Source: Sweltsa coloradensis
Lineage: Eukaryota; Arthropoda; Insecta; Plecoptera; Chloroperlidae
Assembly: GCA_024449915.1 (NCBI GenBank)
Contig: JAMZAV010003190.1
Location: 1 to 64,000 of the forward strand
Reading direction: 5' to 3'
DNA length: 64,000 bases
Under the pieces are notes generated by a model. It ran no database searches, was not told the DNA's origin, and was given only the letters and a program-made list of their open reading frames with translations. Made by a program: the position numbers and the translations under genes. The first letter of the stretch is position 1. Every line of letters starts with the position of its first letter. Below are positions 21,831 through 31,995 of this stretch, piece by piece.

Positions 21831-22003
21831 AGAGATTTCGAAGGCCTCCATAAAATTTCATCGCAATCGGAGTATCGGTTTAGCCGGAATCGTGTTAACA
21901 AACAGACAAAAATACAGAAAGAAAGAAAAAAAAAAAACATTCCGGATTTTTTTCTCCAGTGTAGTGAAATGGAATCTTCGCTTCGCTCGCTACGCTCATC
22001 CAA

Positions 22004-22330
22004 TAAACATACATGAAATTACTGTTGACATTATATGAGACTAGTCCTTAAGCCTCTGCCTTCATACAACCAACCAAACCAAATAATCATCAAAATTACA
22101 GTACATAAATTATAATTTAGTCAAATCTGAAGTCAATAAAATCAATGGTATCAATACATACATAAGCCTCTGCCTTCATACGATCAATCAACCAGAATTA
22201 AAATATATGGTTAAATAAAATAAAAAAATGAATGACGTTGTTGTATTACTTAAAATTTATGATTTAGGAAATCTTGAACAGAGTAAAAACATTCATTGAG
22301 AAGAAGTTGCTTCACTGCTTTTTTGAAGTG
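22004..22330. repeat. Dispersed repeat R2, right part of split copy
   Basis: Matches 4178-4510, including both 'CCTCTGCCTTCATAC' segments and the 'GAGAAGAAGTTGCTTCACT' block. Confidence 0.75.
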
Positions 22331-22575
22331 GAGCAGGAACTCTTTGTGTGTGGACTCCTGATGGGTAAAATATTTAAAAATGAACTAGTAATTTTTGATA
22401 TAGCAAAGTGAGCGTAGAGAGCCAATAGAATAAATCTATTATTGATCTTGTCTGCTATAGAACTTTATAACATCAACTTTGTTGATATATATATATTATA
22501 ATTAATTCACATTTTTAAATGTCATATTATTTGTTTTTTCCTCATGTATGTATTGATTATCTTTATATATTTTAG

Positions 22576-22728
22576 TGTGAGGATTCTATGAAGGGGAAGC
22601 CAAACAGCTATGCAACACGGTACGCACGTTGGCCGACCTTGGGACAACAGGTGGAGGGAGTTGTAATTGTTCTCTCAGATGTAACTGGTGAACCAACGGT
22701 CTCATGTGTTCCATGTCGCACAGGAACG
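22576..22728 (+). CDS. Candidate phase-0 internal exon, 51 codons
   Basis: Preceded by a T-rich stretch ending TTTTAG and followed by GTTAGT, good splice acceptor and donor forms. The 153 bases are open only in the frame set by the acceptor (the other two meet stops within the first five codons) and encode 51 residues running from CEDSMKGKPNSYATRYARWP to VSCVPCRTGT, with a Val-rich strand in between. Three cysteines and the mixed composition look like real protein rather than repeat translation. I do not recognise the family. No neighbouring exon is evident within several kb, so it could belong to a host gene with long introns, to a retrotransposon, or be chance. Confidence 0.35.
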
Positions 22729-22859
22729 GTTAGTTAATTACATATTTATTGAAGGGCTGTTTGTCGCGGTTCAAACACCATTTTGTTACAATAGGGAAAA
22801 TAAGAACAAGAAACTAGTATCAATCCATAAACTTTACATGTCAAACACACATTCTGAGA

Positions 22860-23010
22860 CTGAATAATGATTCTGATTCTTTATTGCATGTTAAAATTCA
22901 CATTTTACAATTATTGGTCAAGCCCCCAATGAGCCTAGCGGCTCGCTATAGGGGGCTTTCAGCAATGGATTACAAACGGTGAGAGGTGAAGCAAGCCAAG
23001 ATACATGAAA
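22860..23010 (-). repeat. LINE 3' end with G/C hairpin
   Basis: On the minus strand the segment ends 'AATAAAGAATCAGAATCATT', typical of CR1/L2-type tails. Just upstream is a stem-loop whose arms AAGCCCCC and GGGGGCTT (22921-22960) enclose a second pair GAGCC/GGCTC. Confidence 0.55.
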
Positions 23011-23489
23011 TATGAAATTTAAGGATTTGCAACATTTTTTAAGACACTTAAAGTATGAACTAAATTGAGCTACTCTAATATATGTTATAAAATAAAATTA
23101 AAGTACAAAAGTCAGTAGAAATCTGAATGAGTATATGTGAATTTAGGCCAATTGGCCTAGGCATGACATAAAGCATTTATTTTTTTTATTTTTTTTAGGC
23201 CTATGGAAACTTATAAAATATTCCTAAGTTATAATATCCTCTGTAGTTATTGGTAGTGAGTAATGAGTATTATCCTCATTGTTTCCAGTTACCTATGTGC
23301 TGTATTTAAGAAAGAGAAAAAAAACTTATAACTTACAGCTGAATAAATGTAGACAAGGGTTAAGAAACAATTGTAACACTAAGTGATAATTGATACAAAT
23401 ATTATGCTACCTACCTATTTACATGCATGGTAGTTACATATAAGTCTATGCATATGCATTTTGATGTCGACTGACTGACTGAAAGAAGT
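23011..23489. other. No gene seen
   Basis: About 480 bp of AT-rich sequence without recognisable motif. Confidence 0.4.
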
Positions 23490-24000
23490 TATAGTGCAGT
23501 GGGTACCTTCACACTGCAATCTGCATGGTAATGAGAAGGCAGACTTCTTGGCAAAGAGGGGCAGCAAGATGCCACAAACTGAGAAGGCACTGTCTTATAA
23601 GGCAGTTAAGTCCCATCTAACATCTGCTGCTAAGAATTCGGTGCAGAGGAAGTAAGAGGAGGATGCTAAGGACAAGCCATGGCAAAGTATAGTATCAAGA
23701 AAGACAAAACCACCCTGATATAAGAACAGAAAGGTCTCAACGGCTCAGTTCAGACTCGACACAGGGTATGACCTTTTTGGGTCAACATTTACTCAAAGTA
23801 GAAATGGCAGATTCAAGCCTATGCAGCTTGTGCGGTAAGGAAGAACAGAATCGACGATATCTTTTCAGTTGTGAAATAACCAAGTTTGAACTTGACGCGA
23901 TGCCAAATGGCATGACGCATGTATCGGTACAACGGGAATCCTGCCTATTGGGTAACACAACAACACATGATGGCCGAGTAGGCCGATTGGAGGCATATGA
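23490..24000 (+). pseudogene. LINE ORF2 C-terminus: RNase H and CCHC knuckle
   Basis: Plus-strand remnant. It begins in an RNase H domain, with VPSHCNLHGNEKADFLAKRG near 23500-23560, the conserved H-x-G/N-x-x-GNE-x-AD motif that cuts RNA in the RNA/DNA hybrid. Stop codons follow near 23655 and 23720. The chain then continues as AQFRLDTG, a frame change near 23775, and SLCSLCGKEEQ with RRYLFSC (23830-23875), the Cys/His knuckle common at the end of RNase-H-bearing LINEs of the I group. The protein part dissolves into a GAA repeat at 24001. It is a 5'-truncated dead insertion. Confidence 0.8.
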
Positions 24001-24091
24001 AAAGAAGAAGAAGAAGAAGAAGAAGACATATCATATGTATTTATTTATTTATTTATTTATTTATTTATTTGTCTATCTTACTTTTTTTTTT

Positions 24092-24124
<33 letters not shown>

Positions 24125-24150
24125 ATTTTTTTTTATTTTTTTTTTTTTTA
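24001..24150 (+). repeat. Compound microsatellite (GAA)n, (TATT)n, poly-T
   Basis: GAA repeats at 24001-24027 followed by TTTA/TATT repeats and T-runs to 24150. It follows the LINE end and may be its tail, secondarily expanded. Confidence 0.9.
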
Positions 24151-24423
24151 GTTAAAACTGATTTAAAAAGGAGGACAACTAAATAAATCTAATTGTATAG
24201 ATGCAGACACAACAATAAACTATACTTAAGAGTCGAAAGCAGGGCCGAGCGCTTTCAAATTTTGCGGTGACTACCTAAACTAAATCGTCCGCTATCGGAG
24301 CTCTGTCAATACAGTTGCGTCTTCTCCCCTAGGTCCTAGGCTACCGCATTACCAGCCACGTTTCAAACCACGAGATATTATTTGGTGGCGAGTTGGATGA
24401 TTTTATGCGACTGACTGCCACAT

Positions 24424-24856
24424 CCAGGAAACCTTAAGTCCCACCGCGTTGTTGGATGAGCGTAATTGGAGCATTGAGCTGCCATGTGTTATGCGGATTT
24501 TCTGTTGTTCTGAGAAAAATCATAACTTCATTGAAGTTTATTTTTAAAATTATTTAACTTTAATTTTTAATTTTTACAATTAATCGTAATTTAAAAAAAT
24601 CGAAAAAATCGTAAAATTGCGATTTTCATGAGAAATAATTTTTCGATTGCGTTCAAAAACGTGGCAGTTCTTAGTTCAAAGATTTCGAAAGTCTCCAGAA
24701 AATTTCATCGCAATTGGAGTATCGGTTTAGCCGGAATCGTGCTAACAGACACAAAAAATACAAATAGAAAAAAAAGGAAAACATTCTGGATTTTTTTCTC
24801 CAGTGTAGTGAAATGAAATCTTCGCTTCGCACGCTACGCTCGCTACGCTCATCCAA
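24424..24856 (-). mobile_element. Short Helentron-like element (433 bp)
   Basis: Minus strand: starts TTGGATGAGCGTAGCGAGCG at 24856 and ends CGCTCATCCAACAACGCGG...TTTCCTGG at 24424 (CTGG fits CTRR). The 3' hairpin is weakened by loss of two bases. It carries the 'ATCGGTTTAGCCGGAATCGT' segment also found near the 5' end of the 5-kb element. Confidence 0.72.
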
Positions 24857-25019
24857 TTATAATGTACATCTCATGTATAGAGACGTAAATTACACTGTAG
24901 AAATATCGGCAGAAGGTTTTAAAACTATTGAAAGTGCCCTAATTGTAATGACAAATGTTTTACGCTCGTCTCAAGTTAGCGGTGCATCTGCATAAGTATC
25001 ACTGGAGACCACCCGCTCA

Positions 25020-25085
25020 CCGTAGTCGTGTTGGCTCACTGGTCAGCACGCTTGTTTTGAATGCGAGAGGTCGCCTTTTTATAAA
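25020..25085 (+). repeat. tRNA-like fragment
   Basis: 'GTGTTGGCTCACTGGTCAGC' is a good box-A/D-arm form, followed by an arm-like 'GCTTG...GCGAG'. The box B is truncated to AGGTCGC, so this is a decayed tRNA-SINE head and not a tRNA gene. Confidence 0.4.
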
Positions 25086-25295
25086 ACAATTTTTACTTTT
25101 TTTTACTCATCCCATTATTATTGTTCACTCTTAATTTATGACGGAAACAATTTTTATGACTTTCCGGTGCAAATTACTCTAATGGCGAAGGCCTTCTCGC
25201 ATTCCGATTCCATAGTCGTGTTGAGCCCATAGATAATCACAGAAGTTTGTAACGTAGATAATTGTGTACTTGTTTATTTATTTAGATTAAGGACG

Positions 25296-25636
25296 CGTCA
25301 ACCGTTAGGTCATAATGCACCACTCTTGCCTAAGGGGGGTGGGGGAGGAGGGGCCCATGCTGGTCAGAACCAGCCACGGGTAAGGGGAGGAAGGGGGGTT
25401 TCCTCCACGTCGCGGTCGTCATCGTCTTTGTCATCGTTCGTTGTGTCATTGTCATCGTCGCCAGGGGGTCGTCAAGGGAAGGGGGCAAGGTCCCCGACGA
25501 CGATTGCCAGAGCTCGCCTCTATTTTCGGGGAGTAAGATACTCCGCTCTTTCTAGCTGATGTTTGCGAGGTGGACTTTTCTCTCTGAATCGCCTTGTACG
25601 ATAAGCAGAGCCATGCTCTGGGCCAATTCTACCCCG
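25296..25636 (+). repeat. Dispersed G-rich repeat R3, copy 1
   Basis: Inverted homolog of 40889-41232. It contains a G-rich block, a run of GTCATC-type hexamers and the ends 'CCGTTAGGTC' and 'CATGCTCTGGGCCAATTC'. The frame 25326-25559 (Gly/Ser-rich) is a product of these simple repeats. A third partial copy is at about 40525-40600. Confidence 0.75.
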
Positions 25637-25737
25637 GGCCCAGAATTAAAAATATATTTTCACCATTTGATAGCGCTAACAAAAGGAACACTTTGGGATT
25701 ACAGTTCTTTACGTCTTTCTTTGCCCCGATCATGGTA

Positions 25738-25984
25738 ATTGAGGTTTGCGGCAACTTCAGGGGCGTCTTTGTACCTAGGCCAACTAGGCACGGGTCCCAG
25801 GGGCGGCAGCCCTTGGGGGGGCGCACAAGAGCGAAACAAATTCAACCATGTTAGTTTAATTATTTATTATCTGTTTTGTTTTTATTATATCGTATTATGT
25901 AATTTTAGATTTTTTAAAACGTGTTTTCGGAGCTTTTTAAAGTTGAAAATTTGCAAAAATTTCGCCTTCGGCGATCGTCCTTCG
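25738..25984. mobile_element. hAT-MITE-related fragment
   Basis: Has 'CAGGGGCGTCTTTG' near 25757, an internal 'CAGGGGCGGCAGCCCTTGG', and an inner 'AAATTTCGCCTTCGGCGA' resembling 'TTTTCGCCGTCGGCGAG' in the 19.7-kb hAT MITE. The right end is lost at the SINE starting near 25985. Confidence 0.45.
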
Positions 25985-26125
25985 TACAGCTATAGCATTA
26001 GTCCGGGCCTACATGGTTGGCTTGGTCGCTTTGGTTTTACTGTTCCCCACTGAAAATCAGTTTATATGACTGATGGGTAGACTCTAAATACGAATATTTA
26101 TTTATTTATTTATTATTTATTAAGT
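25985..26125 (+). repeat. SINE-1, 5'-truncated copy
   Basis: 'GGGCCTACATGGTTGGCTTG', 'CTGAAAATCAGTTTATATGA', 'GGGTAGACTCTAAATACG' and an ATTT tail. Confidence 0.8.
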
Positions 26126-26664
26126 CTTCTTATCCCGATCCCGTAATAAAAGGGTTCGTAAAGTAAGACTCTTGGGTGTTTACTGTGGTGCTAGCTGCTG
26201 CATGCAGCATCTGAGACAGACAACTTTGTTGCAGAATAGAAGAAAATTTAAATTTAAAACCGTGTACCTAAACCTTTTAGTAGTGAGTTGGTTGGTGGTG
26301 GTATGGGGGGGGGGGGGCGGCAAAATTTAATTGTCTAGGGGCGGCTCACTACCTAAATACGGTATATTTCATCGGATGTAGCTTTACGATGATGTAATAT
26401 ACACAAGAACACCGAAAAAAAAATAGCAATGCAATATTATTACTAAATAGATTGCGTACTTATGTACACAAGTATAATTTCAATTAAAATTTTGCATTTA
26501 TGATTTTAAATTGTGGATCATAATTATGCCAGTGCTATTCAAAGTCCAACAATGACACACAAAAAACATAAGTTACATGCTTTCGGAGAATAATAAGTTT
26601 GGTGTTACAAAAACAATTTTGAATACATGTTTGTGGTGTACAGCACTAAACACAATACATTAGA
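26126..26664. other. No gene; G-run at 26305-26318
   Basis: About 540 bp with a G-rich homopolymer and AT-rich flanks. Nothing recognised. Confidence 0.45.
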
Positions 26665-27237
26665 CTAGAAAACGCTAAAGTCCCGCCGCGTTAATGGATG
26701 AGCATTTTTTGTAAGTTTTTGTTTCCGTTTTTTGCGTTTGTTTTGCACTTTTTCCTTTGCAAGTGCTTTTTGAATGCATTGTAGGTGATTGTTGTCAAGT
26801 TTCTATTGTTACTTGTTAATTGTGTTATAAACCTAAAACAACTCATTAAAACCTTTATTTCTATGAATTCTGGATACCTTTTTCAACTTTTTCTTTCAAA
26901 AGGTACTACATTAACATAACCTTAATGTTCATGTGAAATATGAACGTTGTACCACTACCCGTTTGGTCAGAATCGGACCAAATGTCACGAAAATATCGCA
27001 CTAAAAATTGAAAAAATCGTAAAAGTACGATATTCATAAGAAATATTTCTTCTATTGTGCCAAAACAATACACCTCTAAGTTTAGAGATTTCGAAGGTCC
27101 TTCCAATTTTCATCAGATCGGTTATGCCGTTTGCCTGGTTGTTAGCTAACAAACAGACAGAAAAACAAACAATAACAACACCCGAGCTATATTTTTTGGG
27201 GGTCAGTGAAATTGAAGTCTTTGCTTCGCTCATCCAA
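26665..27237 (-). mobile_element. Helentron-like element (573 bp)
   Basis: Minus strand: starts TTGGATGAGCGAAGC at 27237 and ends with GCTCATCCAT, the hairpin AACGC...GCGTT and TTCTAG at 26665, followed by T. Same terminal architecture as 24424-24856 but a different interior, sharing only the 'ATCGGTT...CAAACAGACAGA'-type segment. Confidence 0.72.
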
Positions 27238-28650
27238 AAACTGATGTGACGCTCCTGAGCGATTGATGCAAGAACCAATCCCTATGCAAGAATTTTTAAA
27301 GATGTTGTAAAAAGTAGCTTACATACACTGCTAGCTGTCACTACATTTATACCAGGTGTTTAGTACTTACATAGTCCCACATTCCCCACTACTATTTTGT
27401 TTGATGTTTAGGAGAAGCATAGCATAGCTAATGAAGTTTCACTCTAAACAGTGAACAGTTTATGTTGATTTGATAGCCATTAGCCACCAAAGGCAAAAAC
27501 ATGCAACAAAATGGTCAAAAGTATGGTAACCAAATTGAAAGAATAAAATAACCCGCCACTCTCATCTTGGAGTAAAAGCATGGCGAGTATAGATACATGC
27601 ATGGGTAAGAATACCACAATGTTGAATGTATAAATCAGTAATCATCGTCTCGCAAAGCAACATTGACCTTGTGAGACTGACGAAAGGTCACGACTGCAGC
27701 GCGAGAAGGATGGGAGCGCACACGCAGAATCAGCTACCCAATAAAAATATACTTGTGAATATACTGAGACATTTTAAAATACAAAAACTTGCATATCAAA
27801 TTCGTATTTTTGGAATAGAGTGATCTCAAAACAGATTTGAACGTGGTTTTTCAAATCACTTTTACATTACAGTTACGTACATACATACACTACATAGTTA
27901 CATTGCACATCTGCCACGTACTAAAAAATAACCCAGTGTTCTTCGTAGCCCATCAAATCAAAATAAAATAAAAAATTTCCAATGCAGCAACAAACACAAC
28001 AATTGATATTTTCCACCTTTCCCACTGCATTCCACCGCCATCTAAATCAGCAAATCATCAAATGAACACTGAAAATTTGCACTGCCTTTTGTTTAACATT
28101 TTTATTTAATGACAAGAGCATTGAACAAAAAGAAAAAGGGTATTGTTTCCGTAAATTTTTGTTTAGCCTAGGACTATCATCCCCTATTATCGTTCAACTA
28201 CACTAGGCTTTCTGTAATCAAAACAAGTTATTTGTGCGGGAGTGTCAGAACACGGTCGTGCAGGCCTAGGGCTGGCTAGGAGAGGCCTAGGAGTTGTCAA
28301 ACGTGATGTGTTTGTATTCATATTTCTAGTCATATAGCCTAAGGTAACTTGAAGCTTACACTGTTGTATTATAAATAATTTTCATCGTCTGGGCCTAGGC
28401 CCGGGATGGTTTCTGTTTTGTTTTATGAGCGTAATGACAACTTTTCTCGTTTTACGCATAGACACAAAATTAAAAATGTCGTCCATCTGTTTACGTATTT
28501 TCTTGGGCGAGGCGTTCGTATAGCCTGAGCTGCCGTTATCGTCTTTCGTACATACGATCCTAACGCACAGACGCGGAACTCCGTGCAGCCATCAATCCCC
28601 ATTTTAGGCGCAATTCCGTGCCTTTTTGTGTAGCTTTTACTGATGAAATT
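27238..28650. other. No gene or repeat recognised
   Basis: About 1.4 kb with short frames only (for example 27626-27823) and no motif. Composition becomes less AT-rich toward 28650. Confidence 0.4.
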
Positions 28651-28753
28651 TAACGATTATATCCATTCACATTTTAAACTTTCGCGGCCCGTTAATATTA
28701 AATCAAACGTGTATGAGTTTCGGGTTATTTCGCCGCGTCGCGAGTAAACATTA

Positions 28754-28800
28754 TACGTACCTCGACGTTTCGTTACCTCTGTGGGTAACATATTCATGAG
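28754..28800 (-). ncRNA. Hammerhead-ribozyme-like motif in Penelope 3' UTR (left arm)
   Basis: Minus-strand twin of the motif at 29996-30042: a CUGAUGA-like box with one substitution, a 6-bp stem, GAAA, a 3-bp stem and UA. See that entry for limits. Confidence 0.35.
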
Positions 28801-28899
28801 AACTGAGGCTGATAAGTTTGTTTCAGCCTCAGCCGAACACTCCTCCGTGGCGGTGTCTTCTGATTGGCTGGGGTGGCACACGTGGTGGAGTGGGGGTAG

Positions 28900-29631
28900 T
28901 TATCTCCCCTGGTTGGAGAGGATGACGTCAACACTTGTTGTTGTTGTTTTTGTTGTCGTTGATGTAGTTGTAGCTCCGGTTGTTGTTGTTGTTGTTGTTG
29001 TTTCTCTGTGTTGTTGACGTTGCTGTTGTAGTTGTTGTAGTTCCTTGTGGCGTCGGGATGCTAGTTTGATGACTGGGGCCCAGGAGTTACTCAGTTTATA
29101 GCCGCCTACGTCACCGTTGAAGTTGTTAGGTGATTTGGCTATTTCTATTGACTCCCTGATTAGGCGTGGCCATAGGGCAGGTTCGTTGCATATTATTCGG
29201 GTTTCATCAAATAGTATCTCGTGGTCAGGATTGCTGATGTTGTCGACGGCATGTTTGGCAACAGCCGACAAGTCTTCTCTCAACGAGTTACAGTGATGTC
29301 GATGTTCTTTGACCCTTGTGGCGACAGTCCTACACGTTTGCCCTATGTACGCCTGGCCACACTTGCACGGTATTTTGTAAATACCGCTCCCCCCTAAGTG
29401 ATTTTTGTCTTTTGGAGATCTTAACATACTGGCGACTTTCTTATGTGGTTTAAAAACAGTTTTGATTTGAAACTTGTGTAGATAACGACTAATACGATCT
29501 GTTGTAAATTTCACATACGGCAAATGAGCAAACTTGGGGGGCGTGTCCGGCTTGACAGAGTGGTCGACATCTTCTCGGGGTGTTCTATGGAAGGCTCTGC
29601 GGATGTCAGAAATAGCCAAATCACCTACCAC
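28900..29631 (-). pseudogene. Penelope-like element GIY-YIG endonuclease domain
   Basis: A 243-residue minus-strand frame. Residues 36-76 (LPYVKFTTDRI through KDKNHLGG) are the reverse-transcriptase/endonuclease linker of Penelope-like elements. Residues 83-110 hold the GIY-YIG core (GIYKIPCKCGQAYIG, then a TR..EH helix), followed by AVAKHA and WPRLIRESIEIAKSPNNFN with the conserved acidic residue, and YKLSNSWAPVI. This nuclease nicks DNA for target-primed reverse transcription. The tail is a Gln/His then Thr-rich stretch encoded by trinucleotide repeats. The domain is intact, but no reverse transcriptase lies upstream: at 29628 the sequence flips into an inverted copy of the element's own 3' part. 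It is therefore a 5'-truncated, rearranged insertion. Confidence 0.9.
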
Positions 29632-29995
29632 GCCTAATCAGGGAGTCAATAGAAATAGCCAAATCACCTAACAACTTCAACGGTGACGTAGGCGGCTATA
29701 AACTGAGTAACTCCTGGGCCCCAGTCATCAAACTAGCATCCCGACGCCACAAGGAACTACAACAACTACAACAGCAACGTCAACAACACAGAGAACAACA
29801 ACAACAACAACAACAACCGGAGCTACAACTACATCAACGACAACAAAAACAACAACAACAAGTGTTGACGTCATCCTCTCCAACCAGGGGAGATAACTAC
29901 CCCCACTCCACCACGTGTGCCACCCCAGCCAATCAGAAGACACCGCCACGGAGGAGTGTTCGGCTGAGGCTGAAACAAACTTATCAGCCTCAGTT

Positions 29996-30042
29996 CTCAT
30001 GAATATGTTACCCACAGAGGTAACGAAACGTCGAGGTACGTA
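29996..30042 (+). ncRNA. Hammerhead-ribozyme-like motif in Penelope 3' UTR (right arm)
   Basis: In order: CTCATGA (canonical CTGATGA with G5 changed), ATAT, a stem GTTACC/GGTAAC closing a CACAGA loop, GAAA, then CGT/ACG around a 6-base loop, then TA at the expected cleavage site. Penelope-like elements are known to carry hammerhead motifs in this region. The changed core base, unpaired ATAT and absent stem I mean activity is doubtful. Confidence 0.4.
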
Positions 30043-30098
30043 TAATGTTTACTCGCGACGCGGCGAAATAACCCGAAACTCATACACGTTTGATTTAA

Positions 30099-30446
30099 GA
30101 TTATATCCATAATTATGGATCAAATAAGATCAACTTTCACCACAGTGTTTCGAAATAGTAAAATTAATACGTCGCTGTCATGAAACATGGATATAACTTA
30201 TTTCAATGCAGTAAAGTGCATCATCAAGTTCCCAAGTTATCATTTTTTTCAGAAGCAATAACAGACCAAAGAAAAAAATAGACAAATGCGATGTGTTCAA
30301 ATTATTTTTGAGTATAGTTGAATTTTTCCATAATTATTTGATCATAATTGTAGAGCTTGTTATTTGATTTCTAACCCTCTGCAGCTGCGCCTGAAACCTG
30401 TCTATGCATTAGGCTCTTAAGTTAATATTGGAAATAGTAATATTCA
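30099..30446. other. No gene seen
   Basis: About 350 bp of AT-rich sequence between the palindrome and the duplicated unit. Confidence 0.4.
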
Positions 30447-31257
30447 ACAACAATGTATTAATAACACAATAATTTCGGTAACAAATTTAAAAAAAAATCC
30501 TGATGTAGAAGACGACATGGTTTTTGAAACGTCGACAGATAATATCATGAATACCACCGCGACAAAACACCCCGATCAATAAATATGTCATCAACGGGTC
30601 GCAAGACACTTAACAGTTTCATGGTTAGTTAATTGTTCAAGTCGCTTAATTGCTAATCCGGATGATAAGTAGTGATACACCCACATGTTAGCCGATATAG
30701 GTAGTCCATGCTCCGTTAGATTCCTGCCACCGATGATCCTTACAGAGGATTCTTCCACGTGCTGCACCATGCTGAATTGAGCCCTGTGACCAGCCCTGTG
30801 ACCCTTGGGCGACCATATGTTTGTAGCGCTCTCCCCCCCCCCCCCCAAAAAAAAAAAGTTTTTTGCAATAGTTAAAAAATTAATCTTAACAGTTTAAAGT
30901 AGGTTGTCTATCATTTGCATTCTTGTTGTATTGAATTAAATTTATTGAGTCATAAAATTTTTTAAAAATTTTTGGGTCCATGATTGTTCCCCTGCTTTTG
31001 AAATTTAAAATTTTGGGTTTTTTTATAAATAAGATATATTTTAAAATAAATTGCACACAAATTAAATTGAACTATCATCCATCCTAAAAACGAAACAATA
31101 TGGGCCCCAAGTCTATTGTAATACATTACCAGATGGGTTTGTTTTTCAAGACTGGAGCTCCGCCTGCTGATGAACCAGGACCCGAGACGTCTGTATTAGG
31201 GAGGGGGGGGGGGGAGGTTCTTTGGCGGTACACTTCTCTGGAGCTTGTAGGTACGAA
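30447..31257 (+). repeat. Duplicated unit Dup-A, copy 1, first part
   Basis: Homologous to 41278-42205 ('AATATCATGAATACCACCGC', 'GTCGCAAGACACTT', 'GTCGCTTAATTGCTAATCCG', a C-run at 30834 and a G-run at 31201). It opens with a hammerhead-like segment, CTGATGT (30500) ... GAAAC (30526), resembling Penelope-element ends. The unit is then interrupted until about 36903. Confidence 0.8.
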
Positions 31258-31599
31258 GCCTCAGACTTTCCATCTCCCAAAAAAGCGCTAGACATTTTTA
31301 GAAATTTCGCCTTTTAACCGGATCCAACTATGTCTTCCCAATTAGTTGTCATCCATCGGTCTTGACAAAAAATTTCTCAAAATTGTCTATTTGTTTTAAA
31401 AAAGTTTATATTCAAATGTTCTTGACGTTGTATAACATTTGTAATCGTCAATAGTTTTCTATATGCATTTCTTTTAGAACCGTGTATCGTTCTTTTGTGC
31501 ATCTGAGTTGGCCTATTTAGATGTTGTTTGATTTTTTGATATTATTTTTTTATTAAGAATTTGGACTAGAGATAGCTTTGCTAAGTAATGATGGTTATG

Positions 31600-31995
31600 G
31601 GGAAAAAGAAGGGTCTGGGAATTGAAAAAGATTGTACTTGAGGAGAAAAACTAGTAGAGACAAAATGTTTAAATACCTGGGCAACATAATCTCCGGCAAT
31701 GGTAAAAATAGATGCGGAGTTTGAAAGGCGTACTGGTATCGCGAGAGTTTTTTTCCTTTTAGTGGGGAAAACTGCTTTTGGAAAAAAGTTCCAAGGCAAT
31801 GCAAACTTTTAATAAAAACGTATTTTTACGGTTTACTCACATATGGTGCAGTGACTGGCCTTGGGGGGTAAAGAAGAAAGAAAATTTTGAAGCTGGGGAA
31901 AATGAAATTTTTTTTAAGGGTGCAATGGGATTTTACAAAGTTTTGATAAATGAGGAGCAAAAGAAAAGGAAAGAACTGGGAGAAAAAGTTTAAAT
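31600..31995 (+). pseudogene. RTE-like LINE, thumb-region remnant
   Basis: Across several frames the plus strand reads FKYLGNIISGNGK, an E.ERRTGIAR segment and, near 31830, YGLLTYGAV. This is the order of the post-catalytic region of RTE-type reverse transcriptases (F.YLG..I, then E...RI..A, then LLYG). Frame breaks come every 50-100 bases, more than in the RTE copy at 12.6-13.2 kb, with insertions inside homopolymers. The catalytic YADD part is not found upstream. It probably belongs to the same LINE insertion as 36370-36740, with about 4.4 kb of other sequence between. Confidence 0.6.

Larger units (their letters stand above)
16930..22003 (-). mobile_element. Large (~5.1 kb) Helentron-like element
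   Basis: On the minus strand the element starts TTGGATGAGCGTAGCGAGCG at 22003 and ends at 16930 with CGCTCATCCAA, the hairpin AACGC...GCGTT and TTCCTAG. Insertion is A|T without duplication; the R2 copy at 4.1 kb shows the uninterrupted host. Its terminal segments match the 433-bp element at 24424-24856. It contains a LINE tail, a tRNA-SINE, a hAT MITE and internal tandem duplications; no Rep or helicase frame is visible. The interior may be captured or later-inserted DNA. Confidence 0.68.
28698..30098. repeat. Near-perfect palindrome around a Penelope-like element
   Basis: Left arm 28698-29169 and right arm 29628-30098 are reverse complements of about 471 bp, with a 458-bp spacer. The arms differ mainly in the number of GTT/AAC triplets. 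Both arms contain the last part of a Penelope endonuclease gene and its 3' UTR, oriented outward. Confidence 0.9.

Noticed and set aside
25326..25559. Gly/Ser-rich frame in repeat R3
   Set aside because: Product of G-runs and GTCATC repeats; the homologous repeat copy does not keep the frame.
28781..30015. Two Val-rich frames (28781-29017 plus, 29728-30015 minus) beginning with the same residues
   Set aside because: They are antisense translations of GTT/AAC repeats and the Penelope 3' UTR in the palindrome arms, not proteins.
29915..30112. A 65-codon frame repeated in both palindrome arms
   Set aside because: Lies in the 3' UTR overlapping the ribozyme-like motif; identical because the arms are identical, not because of selection.
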